Shown: positions 1 through 8,243 of the stretch, one piece after another
Layout: each line of letters opens with the position of its first letter
Position numbering within the stretch: position 1 is the first letter of the stretch
NCBI RefSeq assembly: GCF_016901225.1
Contig: NZ_JAFEUL010000008.1
Span: 144,360 to 208,359 of the forward strand
From: Actibacterium sp. 188UL27-1
GTDB taxonomy: Bacteria > Pseudomonadota > Alphaproteobacteria > Rhodobacterales > Rhodobacteraceae
Reading direction: 5' to 3'
Length of the DNA stretch: 64,000 nucleotides
Translations under genes and position numbers: made by a program
The notes under the pieces: model-generated
What the model was told of the DNA's origin: nothing
Databases searched by the model: none
What the model saw: the letters and a program-made list of their open reading frames with translations, nothing else

Positions 1-458
1 TTGAGGAAATCATCCGCCTCGGGGCGTTTCACATCCGCCAGGGGATGGTATGCGCATTGTGGCGCCTGGGTCGCGGTGCCACCGGTGACGTCCAGATGGA
101 ACAGTCCCGCATGTCCGCCATCCGCACCGTAGCCGATCTGGGACAGCACGACCTCTTCCAGGATCAGCCCGCGGACCCAGGGGGCCCATTCTTTCATGTT
201 CTCCGCATTGTTCGGGTCAAAAGGTGGAGCAGGCTGCGCGGGCGGGTCGTAGCTGCCCACAATCCCGTCTCGCGCGATGATCATGGCCCCGGCAAGCCCA
301 CCGGAATAGCTGCCGGCGCGGCCGCCGTCGCCACCGCCAACGCCGCCTACTCCGCCGACACCTCCCACGCCGCCAACGCCGCCGACGCCCCCGACACCGC
401 CAACGCCTCCTACTCCGCCAACGCCTCCTACTCCGCCAACACCACCATCAATCGACAT
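1..458 (-). CDS. Gly-Gly-Val repeat protein, N-terminal part (runs off the window)
   Basis: The reading frame opens with ATG at 458 behind an AGGA ribosome site and stays open to the window edge, so 152 residues are visible and the C terminus is missing. After M-S-I-D come twelve uninterrupted GGV triplets (residues 5-40), then a normal sequence with charged, Trp and Pro residues (for example KEWAPWVRGLILEEVVLSQ), so the repeat is a low-complexity N-terminal extension of a folded domain. No signal peptide is seen. The start lies 25 bases after the stop of the upstream regulator on the same strand, which suggests one operon. I do not recognise the folded part. The frame is supported by the ribosome site, spacing and sensible composition. 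The plus-strand frame across the same bases is an Ala/Asn/Ser-rich shadow. Confidence 0.72.
   Translation of the reverse strand, partial: MSIDGGVGGVGGVGGVGGVGGVGGVGGVGGVGGVGGVGGVGGGDGGRAGSYSGGLAGAMIIARDGIVGSYDPPAQPAPPFDPNNAENMKEWAPWVRGLILEEVVLSQIGYGADGGHAGLFHLDVTGGTATQAPQCAYHPLADVKRPEADDFL
339..446 (-). repeat. Twelve tandem 9-bp units encoding Gly-Gly-Val
   Basis: Twelve successive 9-bp units encode GGV. Synonymous codons vary (GGC, GGA, GGT, GGG; GTT, GTA, GTC, GTG), so the protein repeat is kept while the DNA has diverged. That argues for selection on the peptide rather than recent slippage. Confidence 0.9.
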
Positions 459-483
459 CGAACTATCCTTTTATTTAAATTGC

Positions 484-2190
484 TTAAGCGGGAATGCCCG
501 CTTCTTTCAATGCGATCGCCCAAGAGCGACCCGATTCAAAAAATGCAGCCGGATGCTGCGACAGATAACTGCTTACGGTCAATGTTGGTTCGGCCCGCAA
601 AAGCTCGTCTGCGGATTGACGTGCCTCTTCCATGCGACCCAACCGGTGCAGGGCCACGGTTCGTGCACGCATGGTCGATGTGTGCCGACGGTTTGCCCGC
701 AAAGAGCGGTTGGCCATTTCCAAGGCCTGCTCATTGTCATTGTTCGATAAGGCCGCTGCCGCAGACAGGGCGTCGAAGAAATACCGGTGCGGATCTAACG
801 GAGAGAGAGCCCGAGCCCGCGTGGTATGTGCGACCGCCTTTTCGCCTTGGTCTGTGAAGGCGTGGAGCGTGCCTTTCAGCAGCCAGGCCAGGGCATTGTT
901 CGGATCGATCTCAATCGCATCGGCGTAGCGGTCCATGGCGACATCGAAGCGCTTGAGCAGGTTGTTGTTCACGAAGCCGTCGATGGACATCGAAAAGGAG
1001 CATTCGGGGTTCAGATCCAACGCCTTGCGTGTGAAATCGCTGGCGATCCGGGAGTCCAGGTCCAGGTTGCGGGACCACCCTTGCACCACGCTGAGAATAT
1101 ACCACTTGCCCATCCAGGCATGGACGATGGAGCTTTTGGGCACGCGCGAGATGACCTCTTCGATACAGGTTTTCGCGCGTGCGAAACTTGCCACGCTTTG
1201 GCGATGCATCTGGGTGATGCCCGACATCAGCAACGTGTGGGTTTCGACATGGGGAATGGGGCGGGTCTTGGCCAGTTCGACAGAGTGGTGCATGACCTCA
1301 TTGCCGATCTCGGTGGCAAGCGAATAGATCACCTCCTCATCGCCTTGCAGGAAGGCGCGCTGGGAGCCGCGCAGATCGCGGGTGCAGTTAATCTTGCCCG
1401 TCCGCGCCTCAACAATATCGGCGTTCAACAGGATCGCGTCGGAATCGGTGCGATAGTTCCCACAGACGATGTAATCGGCGTTCAAGGCCGCCCGGATATC
1501 TTGCAAGCCAACCGTCCGCGCATCGAGGTTGCGACAGCTCAGATGGGAGATAACGTCGAACATATGCGACCGCGATAGGGTGCGAGACAGCTCTTCCGAG
1601 ATCATGTCGCCCAGCTGGCCCGTCCCGTCATAGCCCCGGGCCGTAGTGAAAGGCAGGATCGCCAGGGTCGGTTGGAGCGAGTCGACCGGGTGGAGCTTGA
1701 TCTTTTCCATCGGCTTGGGCTCGGCCCGGGCTGCAGCATTGATGCCGGTCGACGTCGTGTGCTGTTTTTGACGTTCTTCGCGGACCCAATCCTCGAACCC
1801 CTCTTCATCGATGTCGATCCCTTCAAGGAATTCGCCATCGCCGGGGCCACCGGTCAGAAGGATCTGGTCCTGATTGATCCTAATCTCGGTATTGTTGACA
1901 TCGAAAAGAACATTGAAATTGTCGCCCAACAGGCCGCGCAGGTCGGTCAGTGCCCGGCGCAGGCTGGCGCGCCCATGTTCATGGCCAGACCGGCTCCACA
2001 ACTTATCCTGCAGCCAGGCGCGGGTCCGCGTGCCCTCGGCCGCTGTTACCAACATCGCAACAATGGCCCGCTGTTTCACGGACCGTATCCGAAGCTCGGA
2101 CCCGTCGTCCCAAGCGGCCGAGAACACCCCAAAAAGGCGCACTCGCAATTTGGTATTCTGGTCCACAGCTTCCACGACACACCTTGTCAC
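484..2190 (-). CDS. Winged-helix transcriptional regulator with TolB-like and TPR domains
   Basis: 568 residues. Residues about 15-110 form an OmpR/SARP-type winged helix (RVRLFGVFSAAW, then ALTDLRGLLGD), as in the BTAD-like activators common in alphaproteobacteria. Residues about 170-300 resemble the TolB-like domain of the adenylate-cyclase/regulator group (TLAILPFTTARG, ISEELSRTLSR, ADYIVCGNYR). The rest is helical TPR-type repeat to the C terminus. No membrane segment or cyclase catalytic domain is visible, so this is probably a soluble DNA-binding regulator that senses a ligand or partner through its C-terminal half. The frame opens at GTG 2190 without a clear ribosome site; GTG at 2175, preceded by AAGGTG, is the likelier start. 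It precedes the GGV-repeat gene by 25 bases and follows the MauG-type gene by 56 bases on the same strand. Confidence 0.8.
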   Translation of the reverse strand: MTRCVVEAVDQNTKLRVRLFGVFSAAWDDGSELRIRSVKQRAIVAMLVTAAEGTRTRAWLQDKLWSRSGHEHGRASLRRALTDLRGLLGDNFNVLFDVNNTEIRINQDQILLTGGPGDGEFLEGIDIDEEGFEDWVREERQKQHTTSTGINAAARAEPKPMEKIKLHPVDSLQPTLAILPFTTARGYDGTGQLGDMISEELSRTLSRSHMFDVISHLSCRNLDARTVGLQDIRAALNADYIVCGNYRTDSDAILLNADIVEARTGKINCTRDLRGSQRAFLQGDEEVIYSLATEIGNEVMHHSVELAKTRPIPHVETHTLLMSGITQMHRQSVASFARAKTCIEEVISRVPKSSIVHAWMGKWYILSVVQGWSRNLDLDSRIASDFTRKALDLNPECSFSMSIDGFVNNNLLKRFDVAMDRYADAIEIDPNNALAWLLKGTLHAFTDQGEKAVAHTTRARALSPLDPHRYFFDALSAAAALSNNDNEQALEMANRSLRANRRHTSTMRARTVALHRLGRMEEARQSADELLRAEPTLTVSSYLSQHPAAFFESGRSWAIALKEAGIPA

Positions 2191-2246
2191 TTGTTAACGC
2201 AAGATTACCCAAGAATTTCCTTAAGGTAACCCGTTTCACGTTTTAT

Positions 2247-3614
2247 TCACCGATTTTGGACACGCCTATTGATAGATATATCAATGATATCAATGGGATA
2301 AACAACATCTACAGGGAGGCCACTTGGTACTGTTTCGGGCACACCAAAGGGTGTTTTCACAGCAGTTTCCCCCGTGAGGCCGTGTAAAAATGAGACTATG
2401 GCGTCGATTTCCGCGTGACGCAATGCCAGGGGTTCGATGTCGATTTGAGCGTCCTGCCGGGCCATTTCCAGGCGATCCTGTGTGATCACAAAATCGGTTG
2501 CCGAGAGCCATGGCAAGGCCGGCAATTCGGCTTGATCAGGCCGCCATCGCGCCCGGCTGCCGGTGGGGTCCAGGTGATGTTCCACCATCCCGCGCAAGGT
2601 TGGATAGGCGCCGTTATGGCCGTAGGGCCCCGTCAGTGCGACATTGCGCAAAGGCGGGGTTCGAAAGCGATAGGCGTCCTCCAGCGTGTCGCTTTCACCC
2701 ATCCGTCCGACATCGCGCGCATAGGGATCGAACCGCCGGGTCCGGCCGGGCCCGAAGGCAGGCAGCGCGAGGGCGTGGAAGCGCTGATCGGTCAAAAGTG
2801 ACCCGGAATGACAGCTGGAACAGCCAGCGCGCCCGAAAAACAGCTCCATACCCCGATGCGCTGATGGGGTGAGGGCTGTGCGATCCCCTGCAAGATAGGC
2901 ATCAAACGGGCTGTCATGATTGCGCCACTCCATGCGGATGAAAGCGCTGAGTGCTTCGGCAATATCGACGATTCCGATGTCTTCGGCGTGATTGATATGT
3001 TCAAAAACGCGTGTGAATTCAGCACTGTAGGCCGGTATGCTGCGCACCCGCTTGGAGATGATCGGCCAGGCGGCATCGACGCGGTCATGGACGGCGCCCG
3101 CAACCTCGTTCTCCTTTGGATTGCCAGCCATCTCAAACTGCGCGGTGAGGGGGAAGACGGCCTGGGCCGCCACGATATTGGTCAGTCCCTTGGGCAGCCA
3201 TTCCTCTGCCGGGGAGTTGAAGCCGTTGCCGTACAGATCGCTGATCGAAAGTCGTCCATCATGGAACAGCACATTGACATCTTTATGCCCCAGATTCCAA
3301 AGGCTTGGCGCATTACGGGGGATGCGTTTGCGCACCCGGTCAGCGCCGGTGCCGCCGGTGCGGGACGGCCCGACCCCGCTGCCACCTTCACCGATGCCAA
3401 GGCTCAGCCCGTCGCCGCCTGCCAGATCGGCGTGATGGCAGGTCCCGCAACTGATATTCTTGTTGCCGCTTAGGATCTTGTCATAGAACAGCAGTTGTCC
3501 CAGCTTGGCCTGATCGGGATCGACAGATAGAAAATCGGCATCGGTCAACGGGTGGGGCAGGGGGTCTGCAAGGGCCGCGAAACCCGATGCACAAAGGATG
3601 CCTATTCCATGCAC
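2247..3614 (-). CDS. MauG-type dihaem cytochrome c peroxidase
   Basis: About 455 residues with two c-type haem sites, CGTCH at residues 56-60 and CSSCH at 265-269, plus the TPPLRNVALTGPYGHNG stretch typical of the bacterial CcpA/MauG family. The spacing matches two cytochrome domains. Such proteins are periplasmic and either reduce peroxide or oxidise a protein or organic substrate. The N terminus has a hydrophobic, Ala-rich leader ending ALA-DP, consistent with export. The open frame runs further upstream to 4046, but that part is antisense to the Sel1-repeat gene. GTG at 3614 is my best start although it lacks a clear ribosome site, so the exact N terminus is uncertain. Its 5' end overlaps the divergent Sel1-repeat gene by six bases. 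Confidence 0.82.
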   Translation of the reverse strand: MHGIGILCASGFAALADPLPHPLTDADFLSVDPDQAKLGQLLFYDKILSGNKNISCGTCHHADLAGGDGLSLGIGEGGSGVGPSRTGGTGADRVRKRIPRNAPSLWNLGHKDVNVLFHDGRLSISDLYGNGFNSPAEEWLPKGLTNIVAAQAVFPLTAQFEMAGNPKENEVAGAVHDRVDAAWPIISKRVRSIPAYSAEFTRVFEHINHAEDIGIVDIAEALSAFIRMEWRNHDSPFDAYLAGDRTALTPSAHRGMELFFGRAGCSSCHSGSLLTDQRFHALALPAFGPGRTRRFDPYARDVGRMGESDTLEDAYRFRTPPLRNVALTGPYGHNGAYPTLRGMVEHHLDPTGSRARWRPDQAELPALPWLSATDFVITQDRLEMARQDAQIDIEPLALRHAEIDAIVSFLHGLTGETAVKTPFGVPETVPSGLPVDVVYPIDIIDISINRRVQNR

Positions 3615-4091
3615 AAAGCAGGCATACGATTTGCTGTAATCCTGTGGGCGCTCGCGACGCCGGTTTTGGCAGAGATCGAGGCGGCGCGCGATTTGATGGA
3701 GGCCGGAGAGTTTGCCGCGGCGCGTGAGGCGCTTTGGCCTGCCGCCCGATCCGGTAACGCCGATGCCGAGGAACTGATCGGCGTCATGTATGCGCTGGGG
3801 CTGGGCGTCGAACAGGATTACACCCGCGCGTTCGAATGGTATCTGAGGGCGGGTTTGAAAGGACATCCGGGCGCGCAATCCGGCATTGGCTGGTATTACG
3901 AGGTCGGGCTTGGGATGCCGGCGCCCGACCTGGTGCGCGCCTATATGTGGTATGCGCTCAGCACGATCGGGGGCGATCCCGACGCGGCGATCAGTGTGGA
4001 TGAAGTGCGCAAGAAGATGACGGCGGATCAGATTGAAAAGGCGCATGTTTTGATCGATGACTACCGGGTTTGGATGTATCCCTTTCGGTAG
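3609..4091 (+). CDS. Exported Sel1-like repeat protein
   Basis: 160 residues from ATG 3609. Residues 1-20 (MHKAGIRFAVILWALATPVLA) look like a cleavable signal peptide. The mature part has Sel1/TPR-like repeats: AAREALWPAARSGNADAEELIG, then GVEQDYTRAFEWYLRAGLKG and an A-x-S-x-I-G-W-Y-Y unit. Sel1 repeats are protein-interaction scaffolds, here probably periplasmic. The frame is open for 19 codons upstream, but the signal peptide supports the internal ATG. It is divergent from, and slightly overlaps, the dihaem peroxidase gene, so the two may share a control region. Confidence 0.8.
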   Translation: MHKAGIRFAVILWALATPVLAEIEAARDLMEAGEFAAAREALWPAARSGNADAEELIGVMYALGLGVEQDYTRAFEWYLRAGLKGHPGAQSGIGWYYEVGLGMPAPDLVRAYMWYALSTIGGDPDAAISVDEVRKKMTADQIEKAHVLIDDYRVWMYPFR

Positions 4092-4247
4092 ACTTTAGGT
4101 GTTTTGCCAGCGAGCGCACGGAAAACCTGTGTCGCCCGGGCGACCGGCAGGATCTTTAAAATCCGCATCGTTTTTCCCAGGGCTGGAAAGCGTTTGGCAA
4201 GACGGCGTCGCAATAGTGCGCTCTGACAGCTTTCGGGAGGCGTCGGC

Positions 4248-5852
4248 GTGCAATTGCAAAACCTGAATTGGGTGCTCACCTGTATTGTTCTTGGTCTGAT
4301 TGGCTTGGGAAACTTTGCGCTTGCCGTCCATTTTGATCTGTTCGAGTGGTTTTTCGAGTTCAGCCGCAACCACCAGAGTTGGGAGCTGGACGAGCTTTTT
4401 TTGCTGGCGATCAACCTGATCCCGTTGCTGATTATAGGTTTGATCCTGCGTACTTGGCAGTTGAAGAAGGTGGTCAGGCGGCATCTGGAGGCGGAGACGA
4501 AGGCGCAGCATCTCGCGTTGCACGATCCATTGACCGGGCTTGGCAACCGGCTGGCGTTTTTATCGCATCTCAAATCGCTCACCCGGGAGACGCCGGACGC
4601 CGCGGAAAACGATCTGACAACGCTGCTGATTGATCTGGACCGGTTCAAGCCGATCAATGATCTTTATGGGCATGCCGCGGGTGACAATGTGTTGATCACT
4701 GTGGCCCAACGCATTGCGAGCCAGATCGGGGCAGACGACTTCATGGTCCGGTTGGGTGGCGACGAGTTTGCCGTTGTGCTGGACCATCGGTCTGGCACCC
4801 AGCGGGCCGAAGCGCTGGCACGCGCCATCATTGATGCAATTGCCGAGCCGATTGAGATTGAGGGCCTGAAAGTCAGGGTCGGGGTGAGTGTCGGAATTGC
4901 CAGCAATCCTGCCAACCGGTCATTCAGTGCGAATTTGGCCCAGACGGATTTGGCACTTCATGCCGCCAAACGGTCGGGTCGCAACGGATTTACCTGGTAC
5001 AACAATGCGTTGGAAGAGCAGGCACGGGAGGCGGCGATCCTGGAAAGTGATCTGCATACCGCCATCGATAACGGAGAGATCACGCCTCATTTTCAGCCAA
5101 TCGTGAATATCGAGACCGGGCTGATCGAGGGGTTCGAGGTGCTGGCGCGGTGGATCCACCCGGAACGGGGCTTGATTCCTCCAACCGTTTTCATCCCCGT
5201 GGCCGAAACGGCCGGGATGATCGAACACCTGAGCGGTGCTGTGTTGAAACAGGCCTGCGGGTCGGCGTGCGATTGGGATCCGCGGTTTATGCTGAGCGTG
5301 AATATCTCTCCGCGAGAGGTCCATGACACCGTCCTGGTTGAGATGATACGGCGCGTGATATCCGAAACGGGGTTCGACGCCACGCGCCTCCAGATCGAGA
5401 TTACCGAGAATGCCGTGATCTCGGATTTCAAGCTGGCGCGCAACGTTATCCTGGATTTGCAGGCCCTGGACATCTCGGTCGCGCTGGATGATTTCGGTAC
5501 GGGATTTTCAAGCTTGTCGAGCTTGCGGGATCTGCCCTTCGACCGGATCAAGATAGATCGGAGTTTCGTGACCAATATCAGCATGATGCCCAGTAATCGA
5601 AAGATTGTGGCGGGTATCATGTCTCTGGCGCGGGAACTAGAACTGCCAGTTACGGCAGAGGGTGTGGAGACGCCGGAAGATCTCTCATTCCTGAGAGCGC
5701 TCGGGTGTGGATCGGGTCAGGGATTTCTGTTCGAACGTGCATTGCCTGCGTCTGACATTGCATGGCTGCTCGAAACCAAATGGTCAAATAAACATGTCCC
5801 GGAAGCTGTCATGCAACCCATCGTGATGGCGTCCCGCCGCGCGTTGGTTTAA
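4248..5852 (+). CDS. Membrane-anchored GGDEF-EAL cyclic-di-GMP enzyme
   Basis: 534 residues. Two N-terminal membrane segments (about residues 8-30 and 50-68) are followed by a diguanylate cyclase domain with an intact GGDEF at 170-174 and a phosphodiesterase domain. In the latter, the EAL signature reads EVL (297-299) and the DDFGTGFSS loop and downstream KIDRSFV are present. No RxxD inhibitory site is seen just upstream of GGDEF. Both active sites look largely complete, so the net activity cannot be predicted. The short N-terminal part offers no recognisable sensor domain. The start is GTG at 4248, seven bases after GGGAGG, which is better supported than any upstream codon. It probably affects motility or surface attachment through cyclic-di-GMP. 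Confidence 0.93.
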   Translation: MQLQNLNWVLTCIVLGLIGLGNFALAVHFDLFEWFFEFSRNHQSWELDELFLLAINLIPLLIIGLILRTWQLKKVVRRHLEAETKAQHLALHDPLTGLGNRLAFLSHLKSLTRETPDAAENDLTTLLIDLDRFKPINDLYGHAAGDNVLITVAQRIASQIGADDFMVRLGGDEFAVVLDHRSGTQRAEALARAIIDAIAEPIEIEGLKVRVGVSVGIASNPANRSFSANLAQTDLALHAAKRSGRNGFTWYNNALEEQAREAAILESDLHTAIDNGEITPHFQPIVNIETGLIEGFEVLARWIHPERGLIPPTVFIPVAETAGMIEHLSGAVLKQACGSACDWDPRFMLSVNISPREVHDTVLVEMIRRVISETGFDATRLQIEITENAVISDFKLARNVILDLQALDISVALDDFGTGFSSLSSLRDLPFDRIKIDRSFVTNISMMPSNRKIVAGIMSLARELELPVTAEGVETPEDLSFLRALGCGSGQGFLFERALPASDIAWLLETKWSNKHVPEAVMQPIVMASRRALV

Positions 5853-5941
5853 CCAATCGATTGCCCTGGCAATCAACGTCACAGATATTGGCGGAGGAGA
5901 TATCGGGCGGGACTTGGTATATATGCCCCACCCTGATCCGA

Positions 5942-6106
5942 TTATTTGCTGATCTGTGCCATGCGTTCGGCGATACCGTCGGCTGACAAGGATGATTTGG
6001 GTGCATCGCTTTCGCGCAGCTTTTGCGTTGCTCGCGCGCCGACATAGCCGAAAGCAACGGCAAAACCGAGCGTACCGAACGTGAGAATTCCAAGTCCGAA
6101 GTCCAT
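5942..6106 (-). CDS. Small membrane protein, 54 residues
   Basis: A 54-codon frame with ATG at 6106 preceded by AGGGGAA at a good distance. The product has one hydrophobic segment near the N terminus (LGILTFGTLGFAVAFGYVGA) followed by a short polar tail ending KRMAQISK-like (ERMAQISK). This is the layout of a single-pass small inner-membrane protein. It lies alone between convergent GGDEF-EAL and another small membrane gene. The function is unknown. Support comes from ribosome site, hydrophobic pattern and codon use. Confidence 0.65.
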   Translation of the reverse strand: MDFGLGILTFGTLGFAVAFGYVGARATQKLRESDAPKSSLSADGIAERMAQISK

Positions 6107-6336
6107 GATCGTTCCCCTGTGAGGTTGCGTATGACAAGTGTTACGCCGTCATTCCGGCGGCGGATCATAATTTACGAAAATTTTCTTTATAATACAAAGG
6201 CATACGATATATTTGGTATGCGCTTGTATGCGGCTGACCGTGCGATGCAGTCTTTGTTTGGACAGTCGCCTACCCATTTTCGCTATTTGGCGGTGAATTG
6301 GGCCGCCGGGCTCGCAGGCCGGTTATCGCCTGGGCG

Positions 6337-6588
6337 CTAATTCACTAAGGCAATGACGCCCATCCAAAAGACCAGCATGGCAATCCAACCAAACTGCGCC
6401 GCAATCAGGCTGAGCAGAAACAACAATACCAAGGGAAAAAGTACGAGGACAGCGCGGCGGGGTTGCGGGCTTTGCCGCAGAGCCGCTTCGATCTCGGACA
6501 GCGACCGGGAGCGCCAGACCCCGGCGATCAGCATGGCCGAGACCCGCAGCACGAAGCGCGCGACCTGGTGATGAATCATGTGAGCCAT
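6337..6588 (-). CDS. Small two-segment membrane protein
   Basis: 83 residues from ATG 6588, with GGAGGAG about ten bases upstream. The N-terminal half is basic and amphipathic (HHQVARFVLR; VWRSRSLSEIEAAL). The C-terminal half contains two hydrophobic stretches (VLVLFPLVLLFLLSLIAA and AMLVFWMGVIAL). It is probably an inner-membrane protein of unknown function. The longer frame starting at 6693 has a Cys/Arg-rich extension that looks non-coding. Confidence 0.6.
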   Translation of the reverse strand: MAHMIHHQVARFVLRVSAMLIAGVWRSRSLSEIEAALRQSPQPRRAVLVLFPLVLLFLLSLIAAQFGWIAMLVFWMGVIALVN

Positions 6589-7106
6589 TGCCGGGGCTCC
6601 TCCTTCCCCCTGCGGCGAACGGTACCAAAGCGGGCGACGGAAACAACCCATACCGCAGCATCTTGGCCCCTTGCGCCCGGGTGCATTACCCATCAGGCCC
6701 GGGTGAAGAAAAGAGGGCTATTGACCGATCTGGGCGATGTCAATCCCCGGGACATCCGCCCCCGGTATATCCGCGCGGATTTGTTCGGTGGAGACAGCGG
6801 TTAGCTAGTACCAAGTCGTCCACCTGATGGCGCCATGCGGTTTGAAAAAAGTGTAAAGCCTGGATCCGCGGCTTTGATCATGGGCTGTCCCATTCACCGG
6901 CATCCCAGGGCTGGGCCCGTTTTCACCCGCCTGGCACGGCGCATGGGTCTAGAAGATCTCACCGCATTTTGGATAATGGCCCGGCCCGTTGGCCAGATAT
7001 TCCGCCGTGACCGCATGTCACGATCCGATCAGGGGCACTTTTGAGTGGGCTGATCGAGGGATGCCGGATTCCACACCTTTCACAAGGTTTGTCAGGTCGC
7101 CCAATG
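6589..7106. other. Intergenic region with one weak short frame
   Basis: About 500 bases without a convincing gene. The best candidate is a 33-codon plus-strand frame at 6703-6804 (GTG start, or TTG at 6721) whose product contains NPRDIRPRYIRADLF. Its composition is protein-like, but the ribosome site is weak and no family is recognised. The rest holds no hairpin or motif that I can support. Confidence 0.4.
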
Positions 7107-7140
7107 AAAACGCGCGGACCATGGCCGGACCGCGCGTTTT
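7107..7140. terminator. Strong bidirectional terminator after the TRAP operon
   Basis: A perfect 11-bp inverted repeat (AAAACGCGCGG / CCGCGCGTTTT) encloses a 12-base loop. GC-rich stem plus flanking A and T runs make it a rho-independent terminator on either strand. It lies 18 bases after the dctP stop and ends the six-gene minus-strand operon. Confidence 0.88.
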
Positions 7141-7158
7141 ACCTGTCTGTGTCTGCCC

Positions 7159-8223
7159 TTACTGCAGGTCTTTTCCGCGGCCTTCGTCAATCTCGGCCTC
7201 TGCTTCGGCGACGGCCTCGCTGAGGGCGGTAAAGATCTCCTCACCCTTGTCGACATTGCCTTTGAACCAGTCAAAGACAGGCGCGGCGGCCTCTTTGAAT
7301 GCGGCCTTTTCCTCAGGCGTTGGCACGTAGAGGTCACCGCCGCCGGCCACGAATTCCTCGTAAGCGGCGATGGATTTGCGCTTGGGCGAGGCGAAGGTGG
7401 CCTGCTGGAGCTGGTAGAAACCATCGACGATGACGCGGCGCATGCCCTCATCCATCTCTGTGAACTTGGCGTTCGACATCCACCAGAGCGCACCCATATA
7501 AGCGTGGCCGTCGAGCGTCACATATTGCAGGCCGGCATCGGGGAATTTCATGCTCATGATGTCGGTGATGCCGTTTTTGGAGCCCTCAACCACCCCGGTC
7601 TGGAAGCTAGTGAACAGTTCTGGCCACGGGATTGGCGTGGGTGCGGCACCCAGGGCTGTTACAAGCTCCTGCGGTAGATCGGCGACCACTGTGCGGATTT
7701 TCAGCCCTTCCATGTCGGCGGGGGAGGCTACCCGGCGTTTGGTATTGGCAAAGTTGCGCCAGCCGCCGGTATTGCCAATGGTCATCAGGCGGATCGAATT
7801 GTCACTGTCGGCCAGGGCCATGTCGCGCATCGTGCGGGTGAAATCGGTGTCAGTCAGCACCTTTTCGGCCACCCTGTCATCGGCCATCAGGTAAGGCAGA
7901 TCGAGGACCTGGACGTAGGGAAAGATGCCCGACGCGCCGCCCGAGGTGGAGATGTAGATGTCGATGGAGCCATCGGCGACACCGGCCAGACATTCCGCCC
8001 CGTTGGAGCAAAGCTGGGTGCCGATGAACAATTCGACCTCGATCGCGCCGTTCGACGCGGCCTCCACGTAGTTTTTAAAGACGACCAGACCGTCATAGTC
8101 CTCGTCGTTTTCATTGGAGTTGGCCGTGGCCCGCAACGTGATCTTGTCCTGGGCCCATGCCGCGACGGACGACCCCGCCAGTAGAGCCGTCGTGACGACA
8201 GCCGTGGTTAATCCCTTGAGCAT
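7159..8223 (-). CDS. dctP: TRAP transporter periplasmic substrate-binding protein, DctP family
   Basis: 354 residues starting at ATG 8223, six bases after GGGAGG; the frame is open from 8244 but that start lies upstream of the ribosome site. A signal peptide (LTTAVVTTALLAGSSVAAWA) precedes the mature domain. The family pattern is seen in DLPYLMADDRVAEKVLTD, the GLKIRT strand and PIPWPELFTSFQTGVVEG, the loop that closes over the ligand. TRAP binding proteins capture organic acids and related anions and hand them to the QM permease using the sodium gradient. It is the last gene of the operon with the monooxygenase and is followed by a terminator. The ligand cannot be read from sequence; context suggests a sulfonate. 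Confidence 0.93.
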   Translation of the reverse strand: MLKGLTTAVVTTALLAGSSVAAWAQDKITLRATANSNENDEDYDGLVVFKNYVEAASNGAIEVELFIGTQLCSNGAECLAGVADGSIDIYISTSGGASGIFPYVQVLDLPYLMADDRVAEKVLTDTDFTRTMRDMALADSDNSIRLMTIGNTGGWRNFANTKRRVASPADMEGLKIRTVVADLPQELVTALGAAPTPIPWPELFTSFQTGVVEGSKNGITDIMSMKFPDAGLQYVTLDGHAYMGALWWMSNAKFTEMDEGMRRVIVDGFYQLQQATFASPKRKSIAAYEEFVAGGGDLYVPTPEEKAAFKEAAAPVFDWFKGNVDKGEEIFTALSEAVAEAEAEIDEGRGKDLQ

Positions 8224-8243
8224 GAAAAACCTCCCATATTGCA

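Noticed and set aside
339..446. CRISPR-like or satellite repeat
   Set aside because: The 9-bp units are coding (GGV), have no spacers and vary at synonymous positions.
45..857. Long plus-strand frame rich in Ala, Asn, Ser and Tyr
   Set aside because: It is the complement of the GGV-repeat gene and of the regulator's 3' end; the minus frames have ribosome sites and sensible domains.
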